A stretch of 64,000 nucleotides of DNA from Bradyrhizobium sp. CCH5-F6 (GTDB lineage: Bacteria; Pseudomonadota; Alphaproteobacteria; Rhizobiales; Xanthobacteraceae). Each line of letters starts with the position of its first letter. Position 1 is the first letter of the stretch. This document shows positions 37,898 through 47,667 of the stretch, one piece after another. The translations under genes were made by a program, and so were the position numbers. The stretch lies in the NCBI RefSeq assembly GCF_001556045.1, contig NZ_LSIC01000124.1, positions 1 to 64,000 of the forward strand, read 5' to 3'. The notes under the pieces were generated by a model that ran no database searches, was not told the DNA's origin, and saw only the letters and a program-made list of their open reading frames with translations.

Positions 37898-40661
37898 ACA
37901 GCGTCTTCAGATACTCGATCAGGTCGTAGCGCTCGGCGTCGTCCTTGAACATGCGGCCGATGACGCCCGGCCGTTTCGGCTCGCCCTCCTTGCGCTCGAA
38001 GGAATGGCCGAGCACGCTGTTGCCCTGGATCGGCTTTCCGTCAGATGCCGTCGCGGAGAACTCCGTCTCACCCGTCTTGCAACGTTCGTTGGCAGCAACT
38101 GCGAAACCGACGGTGTCGGGGTCGTAGTCGCGGCGGCCCATGCAGAATTTTTGCGGGCGCTCGCTCGCCGGCTTCAAGAGCCAGTACAGCGAAGGCACCG
38201 AACCGTTGTGCAGGTAAGGCGCCGTCGCCCAGATGCCGTTCAGCGGCCGGGCGCGATAGCGCGGATCGGGCGCGGGATTGAGACAATTCTTGCGCGCCAG
38301 ATTCCACATTTGTGCCCGTTCGGCCTCCGGGACTTTCTCGTCGTCCATCCATTTGCGAGCGACGAGATCGACCACCGTCATGAGGCCGAGCGCATAGACC
38401 ATCTCGTTGGGCGAAGTGCTCGCGGTCGGAATCTCGCATTGCCACCATTTCTGCAGGTCGGCCGTGTTGACCTTCAGGAATCCGGGCACATCGACGGTCC
38501 TCTTGCTGAGCACGAGCGACTGTTCGGGATCCGTCTTGATCTCGTCGAGGGGTATCGTCACCGCGTTCAAGACCTTGCTGTCGCCGTTCGGCTCCCAATG
38601 CTTCGATGACCAGAAGGCGGGGGTGTCGACGGCCGGCAGGTGGCAGCCGGAGCACATCTCGGCGTAGATGGCGCGGCCGCGCTCGACGCGATCGGGCTTC
38701 AGTCTCCATGCGTCCCCCAGGATCTGCGAGGGCCATTTGGGCGCGAGCAGGCCGCCGAACTTCGGACCGTCGGCCGCCTTGAATGGATCGGGGCCCCTCA
38801 GCATGTCCTCGATCCAGCCGAGCGTCCTGATGTTCACCGAGGAGCGCCACAGCCTGTCCTCCGGATAGGCGTCGGACAGGTTGAGCAACGCCGTCACGCC
38901 GAGGGCTTCGCCGGCGTTGCGGATCAGCGGCTGCTCGATCGAGGCGTCGTACTGGGCGAACTTGAACCACGGCACGGTCCAGATCGCGGGGTAGCTGACC
39001 GGCGCGTCCTGGGCATGCAGGTTCTTCTCGAATCCCTTGACGCCACTCATCGCGAGGTCCTGCGAAAAGACCTGGTTGCCGATGCGGTTGAGGGCGTCGA
39101 GGCGGCCGAACCCTTCCTCCGTATCCTGCTGCTGCTTGCCGTCCCAGGTTGTCTTGCCTTCGATCGTCTTCTCGTAGTTCTTGGCCCAGTCGATCAGGAA
39201 GCTGCCGATCGCGCTGAGCTTCTGCTTGAGCGCGGCGCGGTCCGTCTGGCTGGCCTCAGGGCCGAGCACGCGATCGGCAAAGCGCTGGAAGCGGAACGGG
39301 ACGTAGAGGGTGTAGGCGATCGACAGGCCGGTCGCGAGCTCGAGCTTCTTCAGGTCGGTCATCGCCGCGCCGCCGTCGAAGCGGACGTCGACGCCCTGAT
39401 AGTGGATTTGGCCGGTATGGCAGGCCGCGCAGGTCAGCCCGATCATGTCCTGTTCGCGGCGGCCCGTCGCGGGATCGACGACGCCGGTCATGCGCGCGAA
39501 GCCGACCGGCAGGCCATCGACGTTCTCCGCCGGCGTCCATCGCGTCGACCAGTCCGGCACCTGCGCCGTCTCGTAGACGTTGGCATAGCCGAAGCGGCGC
39601 AGCGTTGCCGTGTCGGTCTGGATCGACCGCGGGCTCGGGATGAAGCCGAAGCGCTCGAGATAGGCGCTGTCCTTCATCATGCCCGGCTTCGAGAACAGAT
39701 GAAGTTGCGGCTGCTCGAGCGCCACGAACCACTCATAGGGCACCGGGAAGGTCGCGGTGCCCTGGCTGGCATGGTGGAACCAGTGCCGGTCTTTCAGCGA
39801 CCAGTTCTGTTCGAGCCAGTAGGCTGCCTTCGTTTCGGGGACCGCTGGCAGCGGCGGCGGCAGGAGATTCACCAGCACGCCCTTCTGCGGCAGCACGGCG
39901 CGGAGCTGGTTGGGGAATTCGGCGACCGCCACCAGGGCGACGAGGCCAAGGCCGATGACGAGGGCCGAGAGCGCGGCCGCCCAGCGAAAACGGAGCTGGC
40001 AAGACGACAACAGCGGCTGCGACAAGATCCGCTGGTTGATACGCTCGGGAAATTTGCGCTCTTCGAACAGCGTGCGTACGTCGGCGACGCTGAGATAGCG
40101 CTCCTCGCCCTCTTTGCCCTTGCCGATGATCTTCAGGAGGATCGGCCATTCGAACTTCATCAGCAGCGGGTAGTACCATCGCGCGGCGCTGCCGGCGCGC
40201 TTGAGGTTGTCGCGCATGAAGGTCTTGATTTCCGCGGCGTTCAGGCCGGGCTCGCTGCTGCCGGTGTTCGGGTCGGTGTAGCTCCGGCCGAAGCTCGCGA
40301 AGCGGGCGATCTCGTCCTCGTCGACCTTGCCGTCGACGCCGAGGATGCGCGAGCCGGCGCCGCGCTTGTCGAGCGGACCGCCGCGCAGCGCGTCGAGCTG
40401 CGCGCCCGACCAGATGCTCTTCAGGATGTGCTTGATGCCGTTGGCGATGAGCGCAACGCCGCGGACCTGGATGCGGGCCGAGATCTTCTTCAGCCCCGTC
40501 TCACCGGTCGCATTCGCGATGGTCTGCGACAGCGTATTGAGCGGCACGGTCCCGCCGTCGACGAAACCTTCGCCGACCAGGCCGCGCAGGAACGGGCACG
40601 GATTGTTCGGCGAGACCGGGATCGAGGGATCGAAGGGCGGCTTCGAAACGGGGGGATGCAT
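37896..40661 (-). CDS. Membrane-anchored di-haem cytochrome c protein, RoxA-like, with extra N-terminal domain
   Basis: A 921-residue protein. Residues 1-220 are a soluble region that begins PNNPCPFLRGLVGEG (Cys22) and holds an EF-hand-like DGKVDEDEI; the PCP-x-L start recalls haem-thiolate peroxygenases. One membrane helix is at about 227-248. The rest has two haem sites, C411-AAC-H415 and C670-SGC-H674, and a C-terminal TAPYLHNGSVPSLYWLL as in RoxA/MauG-type di-haem enzymes. RoxA proteins cleave isoprenoid polymers with oxygen; here the substrate is unknown. By topology the N-terminal region should be cytoplasmic and the haem domain periplasmic. Confidence 0.75.
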   Translation of the reverse strand: MHPPVSKPPFDPSIPVSPNNPCPFLRGLVGEGFVDGGTVPLNTLSQTIANATGETGLKKISARIQVRGVALIANGIKHILKSIWSGAQLDALRGGPLDKRGAGSRILGVDGKVDEDEIARFASFGRSYTDPNTGSSEPGLNAAEIKTFMRDNLKRAGSAARWYYPLLMKFEWPILLKIIGKGKEGEERYLSVADVRTLFEERKFPERINQRILSQPLLSSCQLRFRWAAALSALVIGLGLVALVAVAEFPNQLRAVLPQKGVLVNLLPPPLPAVPETKAAYWLEQNWSLKDRHWFHHASQGTATFPVPYEWFVALEQPQLHLFSKPGMMKDSAYLERFGFIPSPRSIQTDTATLRRFGYANVYETAQVPDWSTRWTPAENVDGLPVGFARMTGVVDPATGRREQDMIGLTCAACHTGQIHYQGVDVRFDGGAAMTDLKKLELATGLSIAYTLYVPFRFQRFADRVLGPEASQTDRAALKQKLSAIGSFLIDWAKNYEKTIEGKTTWDGKQQQDTEEGFGRLDALNRIGNQVFSQDLAMSGVKGFEKNLHAQDAPVSYPAIWTVPWFKFAQYDASIEQPLIRNAGEALGVTALLNLSDAYPEDRLWRSSVNIRTLGWIEDMLRGPDPFKAADGPKFGGLLAPKWPSQILGDAWRLKPDRVERGRAIYAEMCSGCHLPAVDTPAFWSSKHWEPNGDSKVLNAVTIPLDEIKTDPEQSLVLSKRTVDVPGFLKVNTADLQKWWQCEIPTASTSPNEMVYALGLMTVVDLVARKWMDDEKVPEAERAQMWNLARKNCLNPAPDPRYRARPLNGIWATAPYLHNGSVPSLYWLLKPASERPQKFCMGRRDYDPDTVGFAVAANERCKTGETEFSATASDGKPIQGNSVLGHSFERKEGEPKRPGVIGRMFKDDAERYDLIEYLKTL

Positions 40662-40821
40662 GGCCCAAATCCTGAAAACGCGAATCGTGAAAAGAAGACG
40701 CGCCGATCAAGCGCGGAAAGTCCTAACAAAACGACAGCACGGTATACTACTTCAGCGTGCAAAGAAGTGTGGCTGAATTCACTGTCCTGTCAATAAAGGC
40801 CGGTGCGGGACGGGCGGTCTC

Positions 40822-42618
40822 TCAGGATTCGGCGGCGCGTTTGACGTCGCTCTGAATCAGCGTCAGCTTGCCGAGCGGCACGCCGGCCTTCAGCAATCCC
40901 TCGCGATAGTGCGCGATGTCCTCGGGCCGCTTCCAATGAAAGTTGCGCAAGTGACGATCGACACTGAGGTTCGGGTAGTTGCCCATGAGCACGCCGGCGG
41001 CCTCGCTCGCCTCGTCGCTCCGGCCCAGTTGCGCCAGCGCCGCGGCGCGGATCGCCAGCGCCTGCATGTGGTTCGGATTGATGTAGAGCTGCTCGCGGGC
41101 CCACGACAGTGTCGCGTCATATTGGCGCAACAGGTAGTGGCTGAAGGCGTTCAGCGCCGCCCATTGATAGCGCGGATCGCTGTTGTCGCGCTGCGATGCC
41201 ATCGAGAACAGCTCGATCGCCTCGCGGTGCTCGCCGATGACGAAATGGCAGATGCCGAGCACGCCGCGCGCGCCGTTGTCGTAGGGGTTGAGCGCGACGG
41301 CACGCTTGGCGGCGTCCATCGCCGCCTCGTAATGCCCTTCCAGCGCATGAGCCCAGGACAGGATCGAGAACGCGAAGGAGGAGCGCGGGTCGAGCCGGAC
41401 GCTGGTCTCAGCCAGGTTCATCGCCTCGGCCCACATTTCCCGCGTGCCCTTGACCCAGCCGAACTGGATGCTCTGGATCTGGATCGTGCCGAGATAGGCG
41501 TGCGCGATCGACAGTTTGGGATCGAGCCTGATGGCCTCGCGGAACAGGTCGACGGCGGCAGCCAGATCCTCCTTGGTGTGCCGGTAGTAATGCGACAGGC
41601 CCTTGAGGAAACGGTCCCAGGCGGTCACGTCGGTCGAGAGCCGCGCCGGCGCCGAGGCCTCGGCACGGACGATCTCGGTGGCGATGGCGGCGGACAAATT
41701 GGTGGTGATCTCGTCCTGCATCGCGAAGAGGTCGCCGATGTCGCGGTCGTAACGGCCGGTCCAGAGCTGCTCCCCGGTTTCCGGCGCGATCAGCTCGGCG
41801 GTGACGCGGATCTTGGCTCCGGCGCGCCGCACCGAACCCTGGATCAGATAGGTGGCGTCGATCTCGCGCGCGATCAGGCGGGTGCTCGTGTTCGTGCCCT
41901 TGAAGGCGAAGGTCGAGTTGCGGCTCAGCACGCGATAGAAGGATTGCAGCGACAGCGCGTGGATGAGATCTTCCGTGAGCCCGTCCGAGAAATACTCGTC
42001 CTGGCTGTCGCTGAGATTGGCGAAGGGCAGCACACCGACGATCGCCGTGCGGTACTGCTGCGACAGCGCCGAGGCCTCGCGGAGCTCGGGCGCAAGCGCC
42101 GGCGCGCCCTCGGGCGTCCAGGTCCAGACCCCGATCGCATCCTTGATGTTCTTGAAGCGATGGTTGCCGGCATCGGTCAGCGGCGCCGTGAGATGCTTGC
42201 TTGCCTCCCGATAGGCCTTGGCCGAGATCGCGAAACCACCGGGGCTCGCCACCGATTCCAGGCGGACGGCGATGTTGACGTCGTCACCGAAGACCTCGTC
42301 CTCGTCGGCGATAACATCGCCCATGTGGATGCCGAGCCGGAACTGCATGGCACGGTCGGCGGGCAGATGGTGGTTGCGTTCGGCCATCAGCGTCTGCATC
42401 GCGATCGCGGCCTCGGTGGCGCCGACGATCGAAGGGAACTCGAGCAGGAAGCCATCGCCGGTGTTCTTCACGACGCGGCCGCCGTGATTGAGGATGATGG
42501 GATGGATCGCTGCGCGATGGGCTTTGAAGGCGGCATGGGTGCCGGCCTCGTCGCTGCCCATCATGCGCGAATAGCCGGCGACATCGGCGCAGACGATGGC
42601 GGCCAGACGTCTTTCCAT
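40822..42618 (-). CDS. Class III adenylate/guanylate cyclase with TolB-like and TPR regions
   Basis: 598 residues from ATG 42618 (GGAGC upstream; an earlier ATG at 42681 gives an atypical tail). Residues 1-165 are a class III nucleotide cyclase domain with the metal Asp in VCADVAGYSRMM and NTGDGFLLEF. Residues 190-310 resemble the TolB-like domain common in rhizobial cyclases (VLPFANLSDSQDEYFSDGLTEDL). From about 340 on are TPR helices. No membrane helix. It probably makes cAMP in answer to a protein partner; rhizobia have many of this type. Confidence 0.87.
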   Translation of the reverse strand: MERRLAAIVCADVAGYSRMMGSDEAGTHAAFKAHRAAIHPIILNHGGRVVKNTGDGFLLEFPSIVGATEAAIAMQTLMAERNHHLPADRAMQFRLGIHMGDVIADEDEVFGDDVNIAVRLESVASPGGFAISAKAYREASKHLTAPLTDAGNHRFKNIKDAIGVWTWTPEGAPALAPELREASALSQQYRTAIVGVLPFANLSDSQDEYFSDGLTEDLIHALSLQSFYRVLSRNSTFAFKGTNTSTRLIAREIDATYLIQGSVRRAGAKIRVTAELIAPETGEQLWTGRYDRDIGDLFAMQDEITTNLSAAIATEIVRAEASAPARLSTDVTAWDRFLKGLSHYYRHTKEDLAAAVDLFREAIRLDPKLSIAHAYLGTIQIQSIQFGWVKGTREMWAEAMNLAETSVRLDPRSSFAFSILSWAHALEGHYEAAMDAAKRAVALNPYDNGARGVLGICHFVIGEHREAIELFSMASQRDNSDPRYQWAALNAFSHYLLRQYDATLSWAREQLYINPNHMQALAIRAAALAQLGRSDEASEAAGVLMGNYPNLSVDRHLRNFHWKRPEDIAHYREGLLKAGVPLGKLTLIQSDVKRAAES

Positions 42619-42841
42619 ATCCGCGAAGCTCCAAGGGACAGGGGACCAGCCACGGCGTGGCGGTCGCCTCGATTCCCGCATTCCAAGAACCCTGCCTTTA
42701 TAGAGCAGATGAGGCCGAGCGGAAGCATGATCCGATTTGCAAATTCGAGATAAATCCTGCGCAATCCCGGCGGTGGACGGGAACGGGCGAACCGACTAAG
42801 CGGAACCAGGACCGCCCGGCCGGGTGGCGGAGGCACCTTGC

Positions 42842-43474
42842 ATGCTGGGCATTCATGAAATCGGGCTTTTCATCCTGTCGGGCGTGCTGCTCAACATCAC
42901 GCCAGGGCCGGATTCGGTCTATGTGATCGGCCGCAGCATGCAGATGGGGTGGCGCGGCGGCGCCGCTGCCGCCCTCGGCATCAGCTGCGGCTGCGTTGTC
43001 CATGTCGCCGGCGCGGCGATCGGGCTTTCGGCCCTGCTGATGGCCTCCTCGACCGCCTTCTCGATCCTGAAGCTGGTCGGCGCGGCCTATCTGGTGGTGA
43101 CCGGGCTTCAGATGCTGTGGTCGCGCCCGGTGCTGGCGTCGGCGATGGCGGAGCCGGTGCGGAGCCCGCTGCGGCGGGTCTTCCTCCAGGGTGTCTTCAC
43201 CAACGCGCTCAATCCCAAGGTCGCGTTGTTCTTTCTCGCCTTCCTGCCGCAATTCGTCGCAACCGACGCGCCGCACAAGCCGCTCGCCTTCCTGACGCTC
43301 GGCCTGATCTTCATCTTTACGGGGACGCTGTGGTGCCTGGTGCTGGCGGCGTTCGCGGCAAAGGCCGCTCACCGGCTGCGTCAATCCGAGGGCGCGATCG
43401 CCTGGGTCAATCGCGCGCTCGGCGGCCTCTTCATCTATCTCGGCATCCGCGTCGCCATGCTGGAGACGCGGTAA
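42842..43474 (+). CDS. LysE/RhtB-family exporter
   Basis: A 210-residue inner-membrane transporter with about six helices. Family motifs are NITPGPDSVYVIGRSMQMGWRGG at the start and GVFTNALNPKVALFFLAFLPQF in the middle. Members export amino acids or homoserine lactones; the substrate cannot be assigned. ATG 42842 has GGCGGAGG upstream. Confidence 0.87.
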   Translation: MLGIHEIGLFILSGVLLNITPGPDSVYVIGRSMQMGWRGGAAAALGISCGCVVHVAGAAIGLSALLMASSTAFSILKLVGAAYLVVTGLQMLWSRPVLASAMAEPVRSPLRRVFLQGVFTNALNPKVALFFLAFLPQFVATDAPHKPLAFLTLGLIFIFTGTLWCLVLAAFAAKAAHRLRQSEGAIAWVNRALGGLFIYLGIRVAMLETR

Positions 43475-43480
43475 CGTCCT

Positions 43481-44233
43481 TCAGGCGAATTCCTTCAACA
43501 GCGCACTGCCGGCGAGATAGAGGCCGAGCAGGATCATCGCGATCAGGAACCACCGGCGAAACGATTCCGCGGGCATCCGCGCCCGCACCGACTGGCCGAT
43601 GAACATGCCGGCAAAGGCCATGGCGAGGCCCACGGCGCCCGGCACGGCATTGGCGGGCGTCAGCAATCCGGCGGCGGTCAGGTTGAATGCGAGCGCCAGC
43701 GTCGCCGTCGTGAAGAACACGCCGAGCGCCTGCACCAGCTCGTCCTTTTCCATGCCGATTGCCTGCATGAACGGCATCGAGGGGATTACCTGCACGCCCG
43801 TCGATGCCGAGATCACGCCGGTGACGACGCCGACCACGCCGCCGACCCACTTCTCGTTCCCGCGTGAAACGCGGAACTGGAATTTGCTCAGGCCGATCAC
43901 GGCGTAGACGACGAGGAGCGCGCCGAGCACGATCGTGCCGTAACGCGCGTGCGGGCCGGTCAGCGCGCCGGCATTGAGCCAGCATCCGACCACGGTGCCG
44001 ATCATCAGCGGCCACAGCCGCCTCAGGATGTCGCGCAGATAGGGGCCGACGAAGGTCTGCCAGATGTTGGTGACGATGGCCGGCACGATGACGATGGCGA
44101 TGGCGCGGCTCGGGGCCATGCTCACCGCGAGCAGGCCCATGGACACCGTCGGCAGGCCAAGCCCGACCACGCCCTTGACGAATCCGGCAAGCAGGAAGAC
44201 GGCAGCGATCACGATGAGAAGCGGGTCGATCAT
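43481..44233 (-). CDS. TauE/SafE-family membrane protein
   Basis: A 250-residue protein with about seven helices. GFVKGVVGLGLPTVSM and GVISASTGVQVIPSMPFMQA are the two repeated motifs of the TauE/SafE family, which exports sulfite or sulfonate-like anions. Convergent with LysE and divergent from a LysR regulator 91 bp away, which may control it. Confidence 0.85.
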   Translation of the reverse strand: MIDPLLIVIAAVFLLAGFVKGVVGLGLPTVSMGLLAVSMAPSRAIAIVIVPAIVTNIWQTFVGPYLRDILRRLWPLMIGTVVGCWLNAGALTGPHARYGTIVLGALLVVYAVIGLSKFQFRVSRGNEKWVGGVVGVVTGVISASTGVQVIPSMPFMQAIGMEKDELVQALGVFFTTATLALAFNLTAAGLLTPANAVPGAVGLAMAFAGMFIGQSVRARMPAESFRRWFLIAMILLGLYLAGSALLKEFA

Positions 44234-44324
44234 GTCTGCACATTGACCGAAGCCGCGCGCCGGCACAATCTGGAGGTTACGGAGGGAGCCTTCGCTCCAA
44301 GCGAAGGCTAAGGGACCATCTGCC

Positions 44325-45215
44325 ATGCGCTTCGATCTCGTCGATCTCCAGCTCTTCATCGCGGTGGCCGACCAGCGCAGCATTACGGGCGGTGCGGAGC
44401 GCTCGCACATGGCGCTGGCCTCGGCCAGTGCGCGCATCAAGGGGCTCGAGGATGCGCTCGGCGTCGCGCTGCTCAAGCGCGGGCGACGCGGCGTCGAGCT
44501 GACCGCGGCCGGCGAGAGCCTGCTCGATCATGCAAGGCTGGTCATCCACCAGATCGACGCCATGCGCGGCGATCTCGCCGGCTTTGCCAGCGGCGTCCGC
44601 GCCAGCGTGCATCTGCTCGCCAACACCTCGGGGCTCTCGGAGCATCTGCCGAGGGCGCTCGCGGGCTTCCTGCGCGCGCATCGCGACGTCGCCGTCGATA
44701 TCGAGGAGCGCGAGAGCACCGACATCGCCGCCGCGATCACGGCGGGGGCCGCCGATCTCGGCTTCGCTGCCGAGCACGCGCTGCCCGAGCATATCGAGCG
44801 CTTCCTCTTCAGCGAAGATCGGCTGACGCTGGTGACGTCGAAACGCGGGCCGTTCGCCGGCCGCCGCCAGATCGATTTCCAGGAGGCCGGCGCTTGCGAG
44901 TTCGTCGGACTCACCAGCGCGACCGCACTGCAGGTGCACATTTCGAAGCACGCGGCACGACTCGGCATGCGCCCGCATTTCCGCGCGCGTCTGCGCGATT
45001 TCGATGCGATCTGCCAGATGGTCGCCGCCGATGTCGGCGTGGCCCTGGTGCCCGAAGCCGCGGCGCGGCGCTGCGCCAAGACCATGCCGCTCGCCATGGT
45101 CCGCCTCCGCGACGCCTTCGCCAACCGCAAGCTCGTGATCTGCGCCCGCAGCTTCAAGACGCTGCCGCGGCCGGCCAAGATGCTCGTGGAGCACTTGCGG
45201 GCGCAGGCGGTGTGA
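44325..45215 (+). CDS. LysR-type transcriptional regulator
   Basis: A 296-residue regulator. N-terminal winged helix: FDLVDLQLFIAVADQRSITGGAERSHMALASASARIKGLEDALG, then the periplasmic-binding-like effector domain. The divergent TauE gene is its probable target; the 91-base gap should contain the operator. The inducer is unknown. Confidence 0.88.
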   Translation: MRFDLVDLQLFIAVADQRSITGGAERSHMALASASARIKGLEDALGVALLKRGRRGVELTAAGESLLDHARLVIHQIDAMRGDLAGFASGVRASVHLLANTSGLSEHLPRALAGFLRAHRDVAVDIEERESTDIAAAITAGAADLGFAAEHALPEHIERFLFSEDRLTLVTSKRGPFAGRRQIDFQEAGACEFVGLTSATALQVHISKHAARLGMRPHFRARLRDFDAICQMVAADVGVALVPEAAARRCAKTMPLAMVRLRDAFANRKLVICARSFKTLPRPAKMLVEHLRAQAV

Positions 45216-45350
45216 GGGCTCACTCTCGCGTGGAGGCTTCCTGAGCGATGGTGCAGGCGTATGAACTTTTCAAAGAGACGATGCCGGGCGGAGTACCCCC
45301 ACTGGGAGCGTATCCGCACACCAGAGGGCAAATTTTGCTTCTCGATGTTT

Positions 45351-45956
45351 CTAGCTTCGTCGTTCGAAGGTCATGATCATTTCCCATCCGATCTGGCGCA
45401 TCATTGCAGATTCAATCTCGGGGAGATTGGGAGAAAGCCTCTTATCATCCTTCAATTCTACATATCGGGGATCGTCTAAATCACCGAAGTGGCCTCCGCC
45501 CTCTTTGTTACGAAGTGCGAAGACAAGCCCTCTTCTTGAGAGTCCAAAATTGGTCCCGCGAGAAATTTTCTCTTTTTCCCACCAAGTGGGAAATTGCACA
45601 TATTCGTGCGTCCAGACGTTGTTGCGACTGGTCTGAGGGCCCTCGCCCAACATGGGATGACACTTGATCCCAACCTGGGTCATTTCCGCGCTCACAAGCG
45701 GACTCCAAGCCAGCTCACTATCGCCACGGACTCGTCCAGACGACAGGAACCGAAGCGATCCCCTGATCCCAAGTTGCGTCAGTATGGAGTGATAGCTCTT
45801 TCCGTGATCATGAACGAGCGTATGAACTGTGGTGGCGATCCTCATCGCTTCCCACTTTTCGCCAGCGTCGTATGCTCTACACGAAGCTTGAAGGGCTTTG
45901 TATTGTGCCTCAAAAGCCTTCTGAACTTCCTCCAACGTTCTTTTCGATATGGTCAT
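45351..45956 (-). CDS. Hypothetical protein on an AT-richer patch
   Basis: About 201 residues from ATG 45956. No signal peptide, membrane helix or known motif is seen; it is rich in charged and aromatic residues (TWWEKEKISRG, MMRQIGWEMIMTFERRS). Its base composition is clearly lower in GC and its codons differ from the genes around it, which suggests arrival by horizontal transfer. The neighbouring gene on the left of its start is a decayed binding protein, so the patch may mark an insertion or deletion site. Confidence 0.55.
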   Translation of the reverse strand: MTISKRTLEEVQKAFEAQYKALQASCRAYDAGEKWEAMRIATTVHTLVHDHGKSYHSILTQLGIRGSLRFLSSGRVRGDSELAWSPLVSAEMTQVGIKCHPMLGEGPQTSRNNVWTHEYVQFPTWWEKEKISRGTNFGLSRRGLVFALRNKEGGGHFGDLDDPRYVELKDDKRLSPNLPEIESAMMRQIGWEMIMTFERRS

Positions 45957-45996
45957 CAAAGCCAATCCGAGCAAGAAATCATCGAACTGAAGCCAC

Positions 45997-46862
45997 TTAA
46001 CTCACCTCCAAGGAAGCAGCAGAAGCTCGCAACTTCGCCGTCTCGACCCCGGCGTTCTTGATCACCTTCGCCCACTCCTTCATCCCATCGGTGATGAAGG
46101 TTCAAAAATGCTGCGGTTCGTACCAGTTTTCGATGCGAAGATCAGGCAGCCACTTCGGCGGTGGTCGGCACGTCGGGCGCGGTCGGCGCGCGTTCCGCCG
46201 AGCTGACCGCGATCGGCCGCAGCGCCGGCCTTGACCTGCGGCAGCAGCGCCGGGAGGTCGAGGAAGGTCATTTGCACCTGCTGGCCCAGGAGGGCTTTCA
46301 CGGCGGGCGCAGAGCCGCGATAGGGCACGTGGACGATGTCGATCTTGGCCGTCAGCTTGAACAATTCGCCGGCGAGATGCGACAGGCTGCCGGGGCTGGA
46401 GGACGCGAAGTTGAGCTTTCCGGGCTGCGCTTTCGCCAGCGCGATCAATTCGCCGACGTCCTTGGCGGGCACGTTGGCCCCCACCACCAGCATTTCCCGA
46501 ACGGTGGCCACCAGTGTCACCGGCGTTAGGTCGGACTGCGTGTCGTAGGCGACCTTCTCCATGCTCGGGCCGATCGCTAGCGCGCCAGCTGAGGAGATCG
46601 CGGTGGCGTAACCGCCCGGCGCGGCCTTCGCGACCGCGTCGGTGCCGAGCACGCCGCCCTGGCCGCCGCGATTCTCGATCAGCACTGGCTGGTCCGACAG
46701 TTCCGACATGCGCTGGCCGATCACCCGCGCGATGATGTCGTTGGGACCACCGGCCGGGAACGGCACGATGAGCTTGATGGGCTTTGCGGGAAAATTCTGC
46801 GCCGTAGCCACCGACGGCAGCAGAAGCAGCAACGTAACGAGCAGCCTACGTGAAATGGGCAT
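45997..46862 (-). pseudogene. Decayed Bug/TctC-type tricarboxylate-binding protein gene
   Basis: The 5' part is intact: signal peptide MPISRRLLVTLLLLLPSVATAQ, then FPAKPIKLIVPFPAGGPNDIIARVIGQRM and the rest to LLPQVKAGA, typical of periplasmic Bug proteins. There the frame shifts: the natural reading continues one frame over as LRPIAVSSAERAPTAPDVPTTAE, shifts again to DLRIENWYEP, and then the middle of the last domain is missing before a preserved C-terminal end FITDGMKEWAKVIKNAGVE (stop at 45997). At least two frameshifts and a deletion of about 80 codons are needed. Confidence 0.8.
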
Positions 46863-46884
46863 ACAAGCCTCCCGCTCGCGTTTG

Positions 46885-47667
46885 CTACTGGTTCAAAAGC
46901 CTTAAGGCCTCTTCGTGAACCCGCGCGTCGCCGGCCGCGATGATACGGCCGCCGCCCTGGGCGGGCTTGCCTTCCCAGGTGGTGACGACGCCGCCGGCGC
47001 CGGTGACGATCGGGATCAGGGCCGCGATGTCGTAGGGCTTCAGCTCGGTCTCGACCACGAGGTCGACATGGCCGGCCGCCAGCATGCAATAGGAGTAGCA
47101 GTCGCCGCCATAGCGCGACAGCCGCGCGCCCTGTTCGATGCGGCCGAAGATGGCGCGGTCGCGCTCGTTCATCAGCAGCGGGCTGGTCGTGTAGGTCGTG
47201 GCCTCCGACAGCGAGGCGCAGCGGCGGACCTGAAGCCGGCGCTCGCCGGAGGGCCCTTTATAGTTGGCCGAGCCATTGTCGCCGGAAAAGCGCTCGCCGA
47301 TGAAGGGCTGGTGCATCATGCCGTAGACCGGCGCGCCCTTGTGCAGCAGCGCGATCAGCGTCCCCCAGATCGGAAAGCCGCCGATGAAGGATTTGGTGCC
47401 GTCGATGGGGTCGAGCACCCAGACATAATCGGAGTCCTCCCGCTCGTTGCCGAATTCCTCGCCGACGATGCCGTGCTGGGGGAAGTTGGCCTTGATCAGC
47501 CGCCGCATCACCGCCTCCGCGGCGCGGTCGGCCTCCGTCACGGGATCGAAATCCTTGGTCTTGCTCTTGTCGTCGATCGACAGCGAGGTGCGGAAGAACG
47601 GCAGGATGGTTTCGCCGGAGGCGGAGGCGAGCCGACCGATGAAGGCGGAGAAGTCGATCACCGTCAC
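46885..47667 (-). CDS. Inositol-monophosphatase-family phosphatase, probably histidinol-phosphatase
   Basis: 260 residues from GTG 47667, with GAGGA five bases upstream. The metal motifs of the IMPase fold are VGEEFG, WVLDPIDGTKSFI and GGDCYSYCMLAAGHVDLVVE. The DPIDGTKSF and GGDCY forms are those of HisN-type histidinol-phosphate phosphatases, so histidine synthesis is the best guess. A paralogue with the same motifs is found in the ethanolamine cluster at 60012. Confidence 0.85.
   Translation of the reverse strand: MTVIDFSAFIGRLASASGETILPFFRTSLSIDDKSKTKDFDPVTEADRAAEAVMRRLIKANFPQHGIVGEEFGNEREDSDYVWVLDPIDGTKSFIGGFPIWGTLIALLHKGAPVYGMMHQPFIGERFSGDNGSANYKGPSGERRLQVRRCASLSEATTYTTSPLLMNERDRAIFGRIEQGARLSRYGGDCYSYCMLAAGHVDLVVETELKPYDIAALIPIVTGAGGVVTTWEGKPAQGGGRIIAAGDARVHEEALRLLNQ

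Noticed and set aside
37896..42753. Long plus-strand frames opposite the di-haem and cyclase genes
   Set aside because: Antisense shadows; the minus-strand proteins have haem and cyclase motifs, the plus-strand ones have none.
45248..45376. A 42-codon frame after the LysR gene with GGAGG upstream
   Set aside because: Spacing to GGAGG is long, it overlaps the orphan gene antisense, and no homology is recognised; too weak to list.
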